Origin: Lachnospiraceae bacterium
Lineage (GTDB): Bacteria; Bacillota; Clostridia; Lachnospirales; Lachnospiraceae
Direction of reading: 5' to 3'
Assembly: GCA_025758065.1 (NCBI GenBank)
Contig: CP107199.1
Span: forward strand, 2,701,501-2,765,500
DNA length: 64,000 nucleotides
Under the pieces are notes generated by a model. That model was given only the letters and a program-made list of their open reading frames with translations. It was not told where the DNA came from and made no database searches. Positions 1-8,550 of this stretch are shown here, piece after piece. How positions within the stretch are numbered: position 1 is the first letter of the stretch; every line of letters begins with the position of its first letter. The position numbers and the translations under genes were made by a program.

Positions 1-10
1 CAGAAAATAC

Positions 11-44
11 ATGCCTCGTCCGGCAATCGTACGGGGCATTTTTA
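11..44 (+). terminator. Rho-independent terminator of an upstream gene
   Basis: A 9-bp stem (ATGCCTCGT pairing with ACGGGGCAT, one T-G pair) is followed by TTTTTAT. It ends a transcript entering from the left; the gene itself lies outside the window. Confidence 0.7.
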
Positions 45-136
45 TAAGCAGTTGACAAAAATCCAGAATCTGTCTATTGCTATATCAGCTGTGCTAACGT
101 ATAATAAAACTCTGGTATATCAGGATTACACTTTGA

Positions 137-297
137 TGTACTCTCGGAGTCTTTCATGCACTTGCCTTTGCGGTCGATTTTCCGCCAGTCGCACCCGAAT
201 TTTATCACCGTACGCACCGCGTACGCCTCAAAAATTTGGGCACAACTGACAAAAAATCTTCTCGCAAAATCAAGTACAAAAAGATTCCGAGAGTACA
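137..297. repeat. Fold-back repeat family F1, copy A (161 bp)
   Basis: The ends are inverted repeats of 18 bp with one mismatch (TGTACTCTCGGAGTCTTT against AAAGATTCCGAGAGTACA). The interior is also an imperfect palindrome, centred on CGTACGC-ACC-GCGTACG near 210-226. Nearly the same sequence occurs at 19231-19393 and an internally deleted form at 44301-44350. Short ORFs inside are by-products of the repeat. It resembles a MITE or large palindromic element; no transposase is nearby. Confidence 0.85.
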
Positions 298-324
298 CTT
301 TGGGCACAGAAGGAGCGGCGTGAA

Positions 325-903
325 ATGGCGGTATTTACGAAAATCGTGATCATGAGGGTATTTGAAGAATTGCTGGCTTTTAAGCAATTAGATAAGATAA
401 CGGTAAAAGATATTACAGACAAATGTGGTATCTCCCGCAATACTTTCTACTATCATTATCAGGATATTTACCAGGTTTTTCAGGCATATATAGATTATTC
501 CCTTAATGAGATATTCAAATTTCTGCAGCAGGAAAAAGAAAAAGACCAGGATTATATCTGCGAAAAGGCAGTAGAATATCTGGAGAATCACAGAACAATT
601 TTTGAAAATCTTCTGCGTTCTGTAAAAAGTGAAGAGGTGAGGAAAATATTAGATGACGGTTCCAGCCGTTTTTTCCGTTATGTGGTTGACAGCGTGGGAG
701 AAGGTATTAATTCAGAGCCGGAAGACAGAGAGATGATCTGTGCTATGTGCCAGCATGCAGTCCAGGGGATCATGTATGAGTGGTTAAGCAGAGAAAAGAC
801 AGACAAAAAGTCATTGTCAGATATTTTGATGCGTGCCAATTATCTTTTTGGCGGCGGATTAGAACGGGCTTTAGAGAGAAGTGCGAATCGCTCCCGGAAT
901 TGA
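325..903 (+). CDS. TetR/AcrR family transcriptional regulator
   Basis: A 192-residue protein with an N-terminal TetR-type helix-turn-helix (residues about 20-50, core ITDKCGISRNTFYYHYQD) and an all-helical ligand/dimer domain. The first helix is somewhat short for the family, but AAGGAGCGGCG at 310-320 supports ATG 325. It ends before its own terminator at 943, so it is probably monocistronic. A second TetR gene and RND efflux genes follow, so a role in efflux or envelope stress control is an inference from position. Its ligand cannot be told from sequence. Confidence 0.85.
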   Translation: MAVFTKIVIMRVFEELLAFKQLDKITVKDITDKCGISRNTFYYHYQDIYQVFQAYIDYSLNEIFKFLQQEKEKDQDYICEKAVEYLENHRTIFENLLRSVKSEEVRKILDDGSSRFFRYVVDSVGEGINSEPEDREMICAMCQHAVQGIMYEWLSREKTDKKSLSDILMRANYLFGGGLERALERSANRSRN

Positions 904-942
904 TAAAAATGATAAAAAAATAACAATTTAGTACATTTGATG

Positions 943-979
943 ACCGGATGCACAAAAACTGTGCATTCGGTTTTGTTTT
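943..979 (+). terminator. Terminator after the first TetR gene
   Basis: Stem ACCGGATGCACA / TGTGCATTCGGT with a five-base loop, followed by TTTGTTTT. It separates the first TetR gene from the efflux operon. Confidence 0.8.
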
Positions 980-984
980 GTCTA

Positions 985-1075
985 TTGCTCTTTAAACAAA
1001 AATCAATATAATGATTAATTGTGACTGAGAGAAGGCAAAATTTCCCCTGTCCCATTTTACGTATGAAAAATACGT
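985..1075 (+). promoter_or_regulatory. Promoter and dyad operator of the TetR-RND operon
   Basis: TTGCTC (985-990), a 16-base spacer and TATAAT (1007-1012) form a SigA-type promoter. A perfect dyad, ACGTAT-GAAAA-ATACGT, lies at 1059-1075 in the leader, about 40 bases before the second TetR gene. The position suits autoregulation by that TetR protein; the promoter and dyad are seen, the binding partner is inferred. Confidence 0.6.
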
Positions 1076-1117
1076 GTGTGGAGCAGCAGCCTGGGAAAGA
1101 ACAGGAGATGAAGAAGG

Positions 1118-1735
1118 ATGCCAACACAAAAGTTCATAAATCTTACAGACAGTAAGAAAAAGACGATCCTCACAGCTATGTGCAGGGAATTTATGAATAT
1201 CCCTTATTCCGAGATCCGTATCAGCAGTCTGATCCAAAAAGCGGGAATATCAAGAGCCAGCTTTTATCTGTATTTTGATGATAAAGAAGATCTGCTAAAC
1301 TGTATTGCAGAGTCCTGGGTGGAAGCGATATTACAGAAACTGGCAGATGCGTTTAAGCAGTCAGATGGAAGTTATTATGAAAGTATGAAGTTCTGGATGA
1401 GCCAGGCCCTGGAAAATGATATTTCCAGAGAGGTATGGAAAGTTTATAAACGGGTCATGGAAGAAGAGGATTTCACAAAGAAAAGCAAATTGGGAGCTCT
1501 TCAGTTTAAAGAAAGCCCCAGATGGCGTCAGACCATAGAAGATTGTTTTGGCTATATGGATCAAAGTAAATATCCGGGACTGACACCGGAAAAACTGGCA
1601 TATGCTGTTGATATGGGACTGCTGGCAATGATCCAGCTTTCCATGCGCTATGTAGAGCAGTACGCTCCTTTGACGGAGCTAAAGGAGGCAGCATGGCATC
1701 AGCTGATTATATTAGATAAAGGAATCAGAGGGTGA
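1118..1735 (+). CDS. TetR/AcrR family regulator of the RND efflux operon
   Basis: A 205-residue protein with an N-terminal helix-turn-helix (residues about 25-55; ISSLIQKAGISRASFYLYF) of the TetR family and a helical C-terminal domain. An AGGAGATGAAGAAGG stretch precedes ATG 1118. The adaptor gene follows after about 50 bases and the RND pump after three more, so the three genes are very likely one operon with the regulator first, a layout common for locally acting TetR repressors. The palindrome at 1059-1075 is its likely binding site. Confidence 0.85.
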   Translation: MPTQKFINLTDSKKKTILTAMCREFMNIPYSEIRISSLIQKAGISRASFYLYFDDKEDLLNCIAESWVEAILQKLADAFKQSDGSYYESMKFWMSQALENDISREVWKVYKRVMEEEDFTKKSKLGALQFKESPRWRQTIEDCFGYMDQSKYPGLTPEKLAYAVDMGLLAMIQLSMRYVEQYAPLTELKEAAWHQLIILDKGIRG

Positions 1736-1783
1736 TCCGAAGGCTTGAGAAAGTTTGAAAAAGAGAAAGGAAGGCACAGGAAA

Positions 1784-2920
1784 ATGAAAAAGAATGTAAA
1801 AAGACTTATCGCGGGAGCGGTAGTTCTTTTGGTAGCGGCAGGGATCGTAGTCCGTATTGCCGGCGGAAATAAAAAAGAAGAAGAATACGAAACACGGCCA
1901 ACAGTAGCTGTTGAAAATCCAAAAACAGGAGATATTACTCTGTATACAGATCTGACCGGTACCATTGAACCGATCTCAAAGGCAGTTGTACAGCCCAAGA
2001 TCGACGGAGAACTTCTGGAAGTCAATTTTCAGGCTGGTGATCCGGTAGAAGCAGGCCAGGTGCTTTGTAAGATCGATTCTGACGCATTGACCGCATTGCA
2101 GCTTCAGATGCAGTCTGCTTCTGTAGCAGCAGACAATGCAGCAAGAGAGCTGGCACGTATCCAGCCTCTGTACGCATCCGGATATATTTCCCAGCAGCAG
2201 TTTGACCAGGCCCAGTCTTCTGCTACCAGCGCCCGTCTGGCATATGAATCTGCAAAGAACCAGTATGACCTGCAGGTAAAATATACTACAGTAACAGCGC
2301 CTATCAGCGGTGTGATCGAATCCAGAAATGTAGAGCCACATGATCATATTGGTACAGATACCAAAATCTGCGTGATCTCCGGCGGTGACCAGCTTCAGGT
2401 GAAATTTGGCATTACAGAAAAGATCCTTCGCAATATAAAGGTAAATGACCCGATACAGGTTGAAAAGAACGGCACAGAATACGATGGAAATGTAACGGAA
2501 GTTGGAAGCATGGTAAACTCTGCGACCGGTCTGTATGATGCAAAGGCATTTGTAAATAATGCAGAAAGTCTAACAAGCGGAACAAAAGTTAAATTAACAG
2601 TGGTCATGGATCAGGTAAAGGGTGTACTCACCGTTCCTGTTGACGCAGTAAATTATGATAATGGAAAGGCATTTGTATACTGCTATGACAATGGCGCAGC
2701 AAAAAAGGTTATGATAGAAGCCGGTATTTATGATGCACAGACTATGGAGGTCAAGTCCGGATTGACTGCCGGTGACCAGGTCATCACAACCTGGAGCAAT
2801 GAACTGGTAGATGGACAGGAAGTTCTTTTAGACAGTGACAATGAACAGAATGAAAATGCAGACCAGGAAGAGAGCACTGCAGAAAATGCTGGAGAAGAAA
2901 CACAGAAAGCAGGTGAATAA
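1784..2920 (+). CDS. RND efflux periplasmic-adaptor-type (HlyD family) protein
   Basis: A membrane-anchored adaptor that partners the downstream RND pump. It has a basic N-terminus, one membrane anchor (about residues 7-24), a split lipoyl/barrel-sandwich region, an alpha-helical hairpin (about 100-160, Gln/Ala-rich), a beta-barrel and a long acidic Glu/Asn-rich tail. An in-frame TTG at 1745 would lengthen it by 13 residues; ATG 1784 is preferred because AGAAAGGAAGG lies just upstream. The stop is three bases before the pump start, implying translational coupling. In single-membrane bacteria such adaptors act at the outer face of the membrane; the substrate is unknown. Confidence 0.88.
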   Translation: MKKNVKRLIAGAVVLLVAAGIVVRIAGGNKKEEEYETRPTVAVENPKTGDITLYTDLTGTIEPISKAVVQPKIDGELLEVNFQAGDPVEAGQVLCKIDSDALTALQLQMQSASVAADNAARELARIQPLYASGYISQQQFDQAQSSATSARLAYESAKNQYDLQVKYTTVTAPISGVIESRNVEPHDHIGTDTKICVISGGDQLQVKFGITEKILRNIKVNDPIQVEKNGTEYDGNVTEVGSMVNSATGLYDAKAFVNNAESLTSGTKVKLTVVMDQVKGVLTVPVDAVNYDNGKAFVYCYDNGAAKKVMIEAGIYDAQTMEVKSGLTAGDQVITTWSNELVDGQEVLLDSDNEQNENADQEESTAENAGEETQKAGE

Positions 2921-2923
2921 AAG

Positions 2924-5900
2924 ATGTTAAATCTGACAAAATTTGCGGTACGCAAGCCTGTGACCATTATCATGTGTTTGCTCACCATTGCATATTTTGG
3001 TATCCAGTCCCTTTTGGGGACAAAGGTAGAGCTGACTCCTGAAATGGAATTCCCTATGCTGGTTGTCAGCACCGTTTACGCAGGCGCAAGCCCTGATGAT
3101 ATTAAGGACCTGATCGCTACCAAGGAAGAAGATGCGGTTTCGTCACTGGATGATGTAAAGAATGTTTATTCTTTTTCCCAGGACAATGTAGCTATCGTTT
3201 TAGTTGAGTATAACTATGGCACCAATATTGATACTGCATATATCAACTTAAAGAAAGCCATTGATGGTATTAAGGGTGATCTGCCAGATGATGCAAATGA
3301 GCCGAATATCATGGAAATGGATATGAACTCCCAGCCTGTTATCACACTGGCTGTAGGTGGACAGATAGATGGAAACCTTTATACATATGTAGAAAACAAT
3401 ATCAAGCCGGAACTGGAAAAATTAGGTTCTGTTGGTGAAGTTTCTCTGGCAGGTGGCCAGAAAGAATATATCAGCATCAAGCTGGATCCTGAAAAAGTAG
3501 CGCAGTATGGCCTTAGCATGTCACGTATTGCACAGTTTGTAGGTGCTGCAGACTTTACCATTCCTGCAGGTGATGTAAACGTAGGAAAGCAGAATTTGTC
3601 TGTCAGCGTCGGAAATGATTTTGACAATACAGAAGCACTGAAAAATGTAGCGATTCCGCTGGCAAATGGAGATGTGATCCATCTTTCTGATGTGGCAACT
3701 GTTTCCAATGCTTTGGAAGATGCAGATTCTATTGGCCGTTATAATGGTCAGGACATTGTATCTGTATCCATTAAAAAACAGCAGAGCTCTACTGCTATTG
3801 ATGTATCAAAAGATGTTTTAAAGCAGGTAAGTGTACTGGAAAAGACTTATCCGGGACTTACATTTACCGTGGTCAATGATTCCAGTGATATGATCACCGA
3901 ATCAATTACTAACGTATTCCAGACTATGATCATGGCGGTCATTTTGTCTATGATCATTCTGTGGCTGTTCTACGGAGATATCCGTGCCTCTGTTATTGTA
4001 GGTACTTCTATCCCTATTTCAATCATGCTGACCTTGATCGCCATGTCGCTTATGGGATTTTCCTTAAACGTAATCTCACTGACATCCCTGGTACTTGGTG
4101 TAGGTATGATGGTAGATAACTCCATCAACGTATTGGATGGCTGTTTCCGTGCAAAAGAACATAGAAACTTTTTTGATGCGGCTATTGAAGGAAGCCGTAT
4201 TATGATCACTTCCATTGTAGGTGGTACAGCCACTACCTGCGTTGTATTTATCCCGCTGGCAATGCTTTCCGGTCTGTCCGGTCAGATGTTTAAGCAGTTA
4301 GGTTTCACGATCGTATTCAGTTTGATCGCGTCCTTATTCTCTGCGGTCACCATCGTACCGCTGTGTTATTATCAGTGGCATCCGGTAGAAAAGGAAAATG
4401 CACCTGTTGCCGGTTTTATACGTAAATGCCAGGAAATTTACCGTAATATCATGCCTGGTATTATCCCGAAGACAAAGACAGTTATCAGTGCCAGTATTTT
4501 ACTGCTTGTATTTTCCTTCTTCTTAGCTTCCAGACTGGATGTAAAGCTGATGGTTTCTACAGATGAAGGTATTGTAGATGTAACTGTTAAAACAAAACCG
4601 GGTCTTTCTGTTGCTGCTGTTAATGACACAGTGTCCCAGATTGAAAATATGGTGGCAAATGACGAAGAAGTCGATCATTATCTGCTGACCTACGGTTCTA
4701 GTGGTTTAAGCACCATGGGAGGAAGCAGTGTTACTTTAAGTGCTTACTTAAAGGATGACCGTAAAATGTCCACAGACCAGGTTATTGACAAGTGGACCCG
4801 TGAAACAGAAAAATATAAAGATATTTCTGTAACCCTGGAACAGGGAAGTACCACATCTTCCTCTATGAGCAGTACAAATCAGATCGAAGTTGACTTACAG
4901 AGTACGGATTACAATGCTTTAAAACAGGCTTCTGATGAATTGGTGGCAGAGCTTCGCCAGAGAGAAGATGTAATGCAGGTACATTCCTCTATTGAAAATG
5001 CGGCACCTGTTATTAAGGTAAATGTAGATCCTGTTTTAGCACAGGCAGAAGGTCTTACGCCTGCTTCTATTGGTTCTCTGATCTACAGCAATTTAAGCGG
5101 TATCAAAGCAACCACTGTTCGTGTAAACGGTGAAGATACAGATGTAAGAGTAGAGTTTGCAGCAGATAAATATGACAGTATTGATAAGCTTCAGGGGATG
5201 ATGATCACCACAGCAACAGGAACCACACTTCCTCTGGAAGATCTGGCAACTATCCATTACGAGGACAGCCCGCAGCAGATCCAGCGTAAGAATAAGCAGT
5301 ATCAGGTATCTATTACGATGGAGCCACAGTCTGAGTATAAGAAAACAGCTGAAAAAGATGTGAAGGAATTTGTGCGTAACTGGAATATGCCAAATGAGGT
5401 AGAAATGGCGCCAAATGCCATGGATGAGAGCATGGGAAGTGAGATCGGTGCTTTAGGAGGTGCTCTTATAACCGGCGTTTTCCTGGTATTCGTTGTAATG
5501 GCTATCCAGTTTGAGTCACCTAAGTTCTCACTGATGATCATGACGACCATTCCATTCTCACTGATAGGATCCTTTGGACTTCTGTTCCTGGCAGACAGCC
5601 CCATCAGTATGGTATCCATGTTAGGTTTCCTGATGTTAGTTGGTACGGTAGTAAACAATGGTATTTTGTATGTAGATACGGTAAATCAGTTCCTTGCAGA
5701 AATGCCTCTGGATAAGGCGCTGGTAGAAGCTGGTGCTATCCGTATGAGACCTATTTTGATGACAACAGGAACAACCGTGATCTCTATGCTTCCTAACGCG
5801 GTTGCTTACGGTAAATCCGGTGCCATGATGCAGGGCCTTGCACTGGTAGATGTAGGTGGTCTGATCGCAGCAACGATCCTGACACTGATCCTTCTTCCAA

Positions 5901-5971
5901 CTTATTACAGACTGGTCCACAATATGGGACGTAAGGCAGTTGGGGAAGATGTGCCTATGGTTTCTGATTAA
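2924..5971 (+). CDS. RND family multidrug/lipid efflux transporter (AcrB/SwrC type)
   Basis: A 1015-residue proton-driven exporter of the HAE1-like RND family. Visible parts are TM1 near residues 10-30, a large extracellular porter domain, a block of membrane segments (about 335-530) containing GVGMMVDNSINVLDG, which corresponds to the AcrB TM4 proton-relay motif with Asp followed by Asn, a second porter domain, and a second membrane block (about 845-1005). Length is normal for the family. The adaptor gene lies three bases upstream. The substrate is not deducible; SwrC-like pumps of Firmicutes export amphiphiles. Confidence 0.93.
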   Translation: MLNLTKFAVRKPVTIIMCLLTIAYFGIQSLLGTKVELTPEMEFPMLVVSTVYAGASPDDIKDLIATKEEDAVSSLDDVKNVYSFSQDNVAIVLVEYNYGTNIDTAYINLKKAIDGIKGDLPDDANEPNIMEMDMNSQPVITLAVGGQIDGNLYTYVENNIKPELEKLGSVGEVSLAGGQKEYISIKLDPEKVAQYGLSMSRIAQFVGAADFTIPAGDVNVGKQNLSVSVGNDFDNTEALKNVAIPLANGDVIHLSDVATVSNALEDADSIGRYNGQDIVSVSIKKQQSSTAIDVSKDVLKQVSVLEKTYPGLTFTVVNDSSDMITESITNVFQTMIMAVILSMIILWLFYGDIRASVIVGTSIPISIMLTLIAMSLMGFSLNVISLTSLVLGVGMMVDNSINVLDGCFRAKEHRNFFDAAIEGSRIMITSIVGGTATTCVVFIPLAMLSGLSGQMFKQLGFTIVFSLIASLFSAVTIVPLCYYQWHPVEKENAPVAGFIRKCQEIYRNIMPGIIPKTKTVISASILLLVFSFFLASRLDVKLMVSTDEGIVDVTVKTKPGLSVAAVNDTVSQIENMVANDEEVDHYLLTYGSSGLSTMGGSSVTLSAYLKDDRKMSTDQVIDKWTRETEKYKDISVTLEQGSTTSSSMSSTNQIEVDLQSTDYNALKQASDELVAELRQREDVMQVHSSIENAAPVIKVNVDPVLAQAEGLTPASIGSLIYSNLSGIKATTVRVNGEDTDVRVEFAADKYDSIDKLQGMMITTATGTTLPLEDLATIHYEDSPQQIQRKNKQYQVSITMEPQSEYKKTAEKDVKEFVRNWNMPNEVEMAPNAMDESMGSEIGALGGALITGVFLVFVVMAIQFESPKFSLMIMTTIPFSLIGSFGLLFLADSPISMVSMLGFLMLVGTVVNNGILYVDTVNQFLAEMPLDKALVEAGAIRMRPILMTTGTTVISMLPNAVAYGKSGAMMQGLALVDVGGLIAATILTLILLPTYYRLVHNMGRKAVGEDVPMVSD

Positions 5972-5981
5972 AAATTAAGAT

Positions 5982-6178
5982 GATACCAGGGTCAAAAGTT
6001 CATAAATCCGATGCAAGCTTGCTTACAGGAGGATTTGTGAACTTGGGACCCGCCCAAAACATGAGTAAGAAGCCATTTTTTGAAGAAAAATGAGCGGATT
6101 ACGAATGTTTTTAGAATTGCGGGAGTGCAAAGCACGTAGCAATTCGGTATCAGAGGGGTCAAAATACTTTTTGACCCC
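5982..6178 (+). repeat. Repeat family F2, copy A (197 bp)
   Basis: Begins GATACCAGGGTCAAAAG and ends CTTTTTGACCCC, giving inverted ends (GGGTCAAAAG / CTTTTTGACCC). Near-identical copies lie at 33436-33633 (same strand) and 56750-56946 (opposite strand), with a decayed tail at 51004-51056. It sits between the RND pump gene and its terminator. Confidence 0.88.
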
Positions 6179-6202
6179 AACCTCTTAAGATATGTAAGAT
6201 AA

Positions 6203-6238
6203 TAAGAGAGCAGGACTTTTGTGGTTTTGCTCTCTTTT
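6203..6238 (+). terminator. Terminator of the RND operon
   Basis: Stem AAGAGAGCA / TGCTCTCTT around a 16-base loop, followed by a T-run; it lies just downstream of repeat F2 copy A. Confidence 0.65.
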
Positions 6239-6292
6239 GGCGTTGTTACAGTTCAGCCATGACATGGCGTTATGCTTTTTGTATAAACCTGA

Positions 6293-6321
6293 TTGACGTT
6301 TTACCTGAAAAATTGTATAAT
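6293..6321 (+). promoter_or_regulatory. Promoter of the DUF5721-rpoD operon
   Basis: TTGACG (6293-6298), 17-base spacer, TATAAT (6316-6321), about 40 bases before the DUF5721 start codon. Confidence 0.8.
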
Positions 6322-6360
6322 TGATAAAGAATTTGGAAATTTTCAGACGGGAGAATACAA

Positions 6361-6867
6361 ATGATCGCATTAAAGGCCGAAGATGTAAAGTCCTTTACTA
6401 CCAAACTGTTTGTACGGGAGGATTTTGATGCATTTCTGGTAAAAGAAGTGAACATTACCACCTACAACAGTTTTTCCATTGACGGACATGTAAAACAGGG
6501 CTATTACACAGAGGAAGAACGGGAAGAAAACAACATAGAAGAGTTTTCAACCTGGAAAACCTTAAGGCCTTTTTGTTTTTCACTGATCAAAGGAAAAAAG
6601 CTTCCTGGAAGTTTTCGCATCGTGCTGCAGCTGCCAAAGGCGGGGACAGATAAATTTGCCGCAAGAACAGGCGCCGGGATCGATGGAAACCAGATCGTAG
6701 GGTTATATCTGAATATACGTTACGATAATGGGGAAATGTATTGTATTACCGGAACATCATTAAATTTTTTCACCATGGACAAAACGCTGGATCTTGAATG
6801 GGACAAGGCGGTCAAACAGTTTTTACAGTCCCATGAGATTCCATGTACAGAGGCAACTGAAGGATAA
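6361..6867 (+). CDS. DUF5721-like protein encoded before rpoD
   Basis: A 168-residue soluble protein without signal or membrane segments. The start (MIALKAEDVKSFTTKLF) and the length match what I recall as DUF5721, a clostridial family of unknown function often found just upstream of rpoD. ATG 6361 follows an AGACGGGAG-like ribosome site. It is cotranscribed with the sigma factor gene 17 bases downstream. No catalytic motif is visible and no function is proposed; the family name is from memory. Confidence 0.7.
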   Translation: MIALKAEDVKSFTTKLFVREDFDAFLVKEVNITTYNSFSIDGHVKQGYYTEEEREENNIEEFSTWKTLRPFCFSLIKGKKLPGSFRIVLQLPKAGTDKFAARTGAGIDGNQIVGLYLNIRYDNGEMYCITGTSLNFFTMDKTLDLEWDKAVKQFLQSHEIPCTEATEG

Positions 6868-6884
6868 AAGCAGGAGGAAATGGC

Positions 6885-8099
6885 ATGGATAAAAACAATT
6901 TTTCACAGAAATTGGCGGAACTTACAGCTCTGGCAGCGGTCAGTGAGAACAAACTCCAGATGACACAGGTTCTGGACGCTTTTGCTAAAGAACAGGTGAC
7001 ACCGGAAGAAATGGAATCTGTTTATGCCAAGCTGGAAAAAAAGGGGATCCAGATACTGACAGAGGGGGAAGAAGGGGATTTAGCAGATGAAAGTCTTCTT
7101 TTAGATGACGGGGATGATTCGGATGATTCTGTTTCCAGCATCATTGGAGATAAATACAGGTGGAGTCACAACGATTCTTTAGATGACGGGGACAATGATG
7201 AGTTTACGTCTTCTTCTGCCGATGATGAAGAAGGGAAAAATGCTACCCAGGAGCAGTTATTAGAGGGCGTTGCAAGTACAGATCCCATTCGTGAATATTT
7301 AAAAGAGATCGGTTCTATCCCCTTGTTGACCCAGGAACAGGAACAGGATCTGGCAAAGCGTAAATCCGAGGGAGATGCAGAAGCAGGAAAGAAGTTAGTA
7401 GAAGCAAACCTTCGTCTGGTAGTCAGCATTGCAAAGCGCTATACCGGTCGTGGTATGAGTTTTCTGGATCTGGTCCAGGAGGGAAATATCGGTCTAATGA
7501 AGGCTGTAGAGAAGTTTGATTATACAAAGGGATACCGTCTCAGTACCTATGCCACATGGTGGGTAAAACAGTCTGTTACAAGAGCTTTGGCAGACCAGTC
7601 CCGTACCATCCGCCTGCCGGTCCATATGGTAGAAGCGGTAAACCGCATCAGAAAAGCCCAGAGAGCTTTAGCTGTAAAGCTTGGAAGAGAGCCTTCCAAT
7701 GAAGAAATCGGCAAAGAAGTGGGAATGTCTGAAAAGCGGGTTACAGAGCTGATGCAGTCTTCCGGTGATACGGTATCCTTAGAGACACCGGTAGGAGATG
7801 AAGACGGCTCAAATTTAGGCGATTTTGTGGCAGATGATTCCAATGCTTCCACAGAGGAAAAAGCAGAAAGCGTCTTTTTAAGAGAAGAGATCGAACAGAT
7901 GCTCCAGGGGTTGAATCCAAGGGAAAGGGAAGTGATCATCTTGAGATTTGGTCTTGAAAGCGGCCATCCCCTGACACTGGAAGAAGTAGGAAAGCGCTTC
8001 AAAGTTACCAGAGAGCGTATCAGGCAGATTGAGACAGCAGCGCTTAGAAAGCTTCGCAATCCATCCAGAAGTAAGAAAATCAGGGATTTTCTGCCGTGA
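6885..8099 (+). CDS. rpoD: RNA polymerase primary sigma factor RpoD (SigA)
   Basis: A 404-residue housekeeping sigma-70 factor. An acidic, Asp/Ser-rich region 1.1 (about 1-125) leads into region 1.2 (DPIREYLKEIGSIPLLT), region 2 with the core-binding and -10 recognition helix (RLSTYATWWVKQSVTRAL), region 3 and region 4 with the -35 recognition helix (TLEEVGKRFKVTRERIRQIE). All conserved regions are intact and the length is normal for Firmicutes. AGGAGG at 6872-6877 supports ATG 6885. The many TTGACA/TATAAT promoters in this window are its expected targets. Confidence 0.97.
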   Translation: MDKNNFSQKLAELTALAAVSENKLQMTQVLDAFAKEQVTPEEMESVYAKLEKKGIQILTEGEEGDLADESLLLDDGDDSDDSVSSIIGDKYRWSHNDSLDDGDNDEFTSSSADDEEGKNATQEQLLEGVASTDPIREYLKEIGSIPLLTQEQEQDLAKRKSEGDAEAGKKLVEANLRLVVSIAKRYTGRGMSFLDLVQEGNIGLMKAVEKFDYTKGYRLSTYATWWVKQSVTRALADQSRTIRLPVHMVEAVNRIRKAQRALAVKLGREPSNEEIGKEVGMSEKRVTELMQSSGDTVSLETPVGDEDGSNLGDFVADDSNASTEEKAESVFLREEIEQMLQGLNPREREVIILRFGLESGHPLTLEEVGKRFKVTRERIRQIETAALRKLRNPSRSKKIRDFLP

Positions 8100-8160
8100 A
8101 AAATTTACAGAAAGGTCATATCAGGTGACTCACGGACCCACAGTTAATACTTTTTTGCTT

Positions 8161-8195
8161 GATCCACTGTACAATAAGGTACGGTGGATCTTTTT
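8161..8195 (+). terminator. Terminator of the rpoD operon
   Basis: Stem GATCCACTGTAC / GTACGGTGGATC followed by TTTTT. A related hairpin ends the LuxR-type gene at 44262-44295. Confidence 0.85.
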
Positions 8196-8236
8196 ATGTA
8201 AAAATGGTAATGTGAACAGCAGGTGATGTACTTTTG

Positions 8237-8299
8237 CTAGCACTCATTTAAAATGAGTGCTAATTTTTTGTTGACTTTTAGATATAACGGTACTACAAT
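8237..8299 (+). promoter_or_regulatory. CIRCE (HrcA operator) and promoter of htpG
   Basis: CTAGCACTC-N9-GAGTGCTAA at 8237-8263 matches the CIRCE inverted repeat (TTAGCACTC-N9-GAGTGCTAA) with one mismatch. Seven bases downstream stands a strong promoter: TTGACT (8271-8276), 17-base spacer, TACAAT (8294-8299). This places htpG under HrcA heat-shock control. In Bacillus subtilis htpG is not a CIRCE gene, so the arrangement is lineage-specific. Confidence 0.92.
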
Positions 8300-8347
8300 A
8301 TATCTTGCGGACAAAATCCGTTTTTAAGATTTTTAAAGCACATATTA

Positions 8348-8512
8348 CTAGTACATCGTTTCGTAAATAACTGTACGAATCACGTAGGATGCGGATTTGA
8401 GTGTGCAGGTCTAAAAACGCAGGCGTAGCTGGCTACGCTGAGGTTTTTAGGCCTGTGCAATCAGATTCGCAGACAAGTGAGTGGTATAGTTATTTTGAAA
8501 ACGATGTACTAG
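8348..8512. repeat. 165-nt fold-back sequence in the htpG leader
   Basis: The outer arms are a perfect 14-bp inverted repeat (CTAGTACATCGTTT, 8348-8361, with AAACGATGTACTAG, 8499-8512). Pairing continues almost to the centre, where GGCGTAGC faces GCTACGC near 8422-8438. The whole segment can fold as one long hairpin in the transcript, ending about 40 bases before the htpG start codon. It may be a mobile palindromic element or a regulatory leader. Confidence 0.88.
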
Positions 8513-8550
8513 AAAAGATTAAGAAGATTTATAAGAAAGAGGCGTATATT

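Noticed and set aside
6001..6180. Small minus-strand proteins over repeat F2 copy A
   Set aside because: The same peptide recurs at 33446-33640, tracking the repeat and not a gene family.
8401..8550. N-terminal extension of htpG from a GTG
   Set aside because: It would translate the leader palindrome; no family match, and the true ribosome site is before ATG 8551.
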